This document shows positions 63,818-64,000 of a DNA stretch of 64,000 bases, piece after piece. The stretch spans positions 1 to 64,000 of the forward strand of contig NZ_FTNO01000006.1 of assembly GCF_900156425.1 (NCBI RefSeq), read 5' to 3'. Every line of letters begins with the position of its first letter. Position 1 is the stretch's first letter. A program made the position numbers and the translations under genes. The notes below the pieces were generated by a model. It did not search any database. It was not told where the DNA came from and worked only from the letters and a program-made list of their open reading frames with translations. The DNA is from Haladaptatus litoreus (lineage in GTDB: Archaea > Halobacteriota > Halobacteria > Halobacteriales > Haladaptataceae).

Positions 63818-64000
63818 CCCTCGTCAGTCGAAGTTCGAACAATTCCATATTGAAACAGTTGTATCAACACTCATGCCTTGGTTCTCTGTTTGTCTCAAAT
63901 ACGACAGTAGTCGACTTTCTAGAGTGAGAACGAACCCGTAGAAAACCGAAATTATGGTAACAGAGGTAGTTTACTATGCTCGTCGTGCGGTATTTCGATT

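Noticed and set aside
1..64000. CRISPR array or cas genes
   Set aside because: No regularly spaced short repeats and no Cas motifs were seen; the repeats found are few, long and dispersed.

Overview
The window is haloarchaeal (class Halobacteria). The evidence is acidic proteins, HalOD1 output domains, bacterio-opsin-activator (HTH-10) regulators, Tat-type export signals on nearly all secreted proteins, many GTG starts and short leaders, VapBC pairs, and a haloarchaeal-type PolB2 operon. I cannot name the genus. No rRNA gene, complete tRNA gene or CRISPR array was seen. The many truncated genes, dispersed repeats and frameshifted toxins suggest a plastic accessory region of a chromosome or megaplasmid.

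Layout. 1-3.1 kb: a duplicated HalOD1 gene flanking small genes. 3.1-6.2 kb: an operon of a degenerate RecA-like protein, a small helical protein and a PolB2-type DNA polymerase whose N-terminus carries an in-frame TGA. 6.4-12 kb: an island of one-domain regulators (three related winged-helix proteins, HalOD1, two HTH-10 proteins including a PAS/PAS/PAS/GAF sensor) plus two tiny proteins. 12-16.7 kb: repeat family A copy 1, an intact VapBC pair, a long polB remnant, a Tat-exported DUF1254/DUF1214 protein, and a composite scar in which a second DUF1254 gene is broken by repeat A and polB debris.

16.8-26.8 kb: the most coherent system. A GT2 glycosyltransferase converges on an apparent seven-gene minus-strand transcription unit order: GT75-like protein, then (after an operator) iron-type ABC binding protein, permease, ATPase, a GT-C membrane glycosyltransferase, a Tat-exported gluconate-2-dehydrogenase-subunit-3 protein and a GMC oxidoreductase. 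Nearly identical TTTAGG-N4-CCTAAA palindromes, of the DtxR/iron-repressor type, sit before the GT75-like gene and before the ABC genes. This suggests iron-controlled uptake linked to extracytoplasmic sugar oxidation and glycan work.

26.8-33 kb: repeat family B with its two associated genes, two MFS transporters and a second full DUF1254/DUF1214 protein. 33-38.5 kb: flavodoxin, hydrolase, a CBS protein, a CBS-HPF fusion and a nitroreductase. 38.5-46.6 kb: repeats A and B, two toxin-antitoxin loci whose PIN toxins are both frameshifted, an FkbM methyltransferase, inverted repeats, a tRNA-3'-end-like sequence, polB debris, ferritin and haloarchaeal hypotheticals. 46.5-53.5 kb: two ABC-2 exporter pairs, one intact and one truncated CPBP membrane protease, and an ArsR-like zinc regulator. 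54.5-60 kb: a Tat-exported multicopper oxidase with three Tat-exported LVIVD beta-propeller proteins. 60.4-64 kb: repeat B with a truncated partner gene, threonine dehydratase and an HTH-10 regulator.

A repeated theme is dispersal: four separate fragments of the polB gene, four copies of repeat A and four of repeat B, often at the same junctions.
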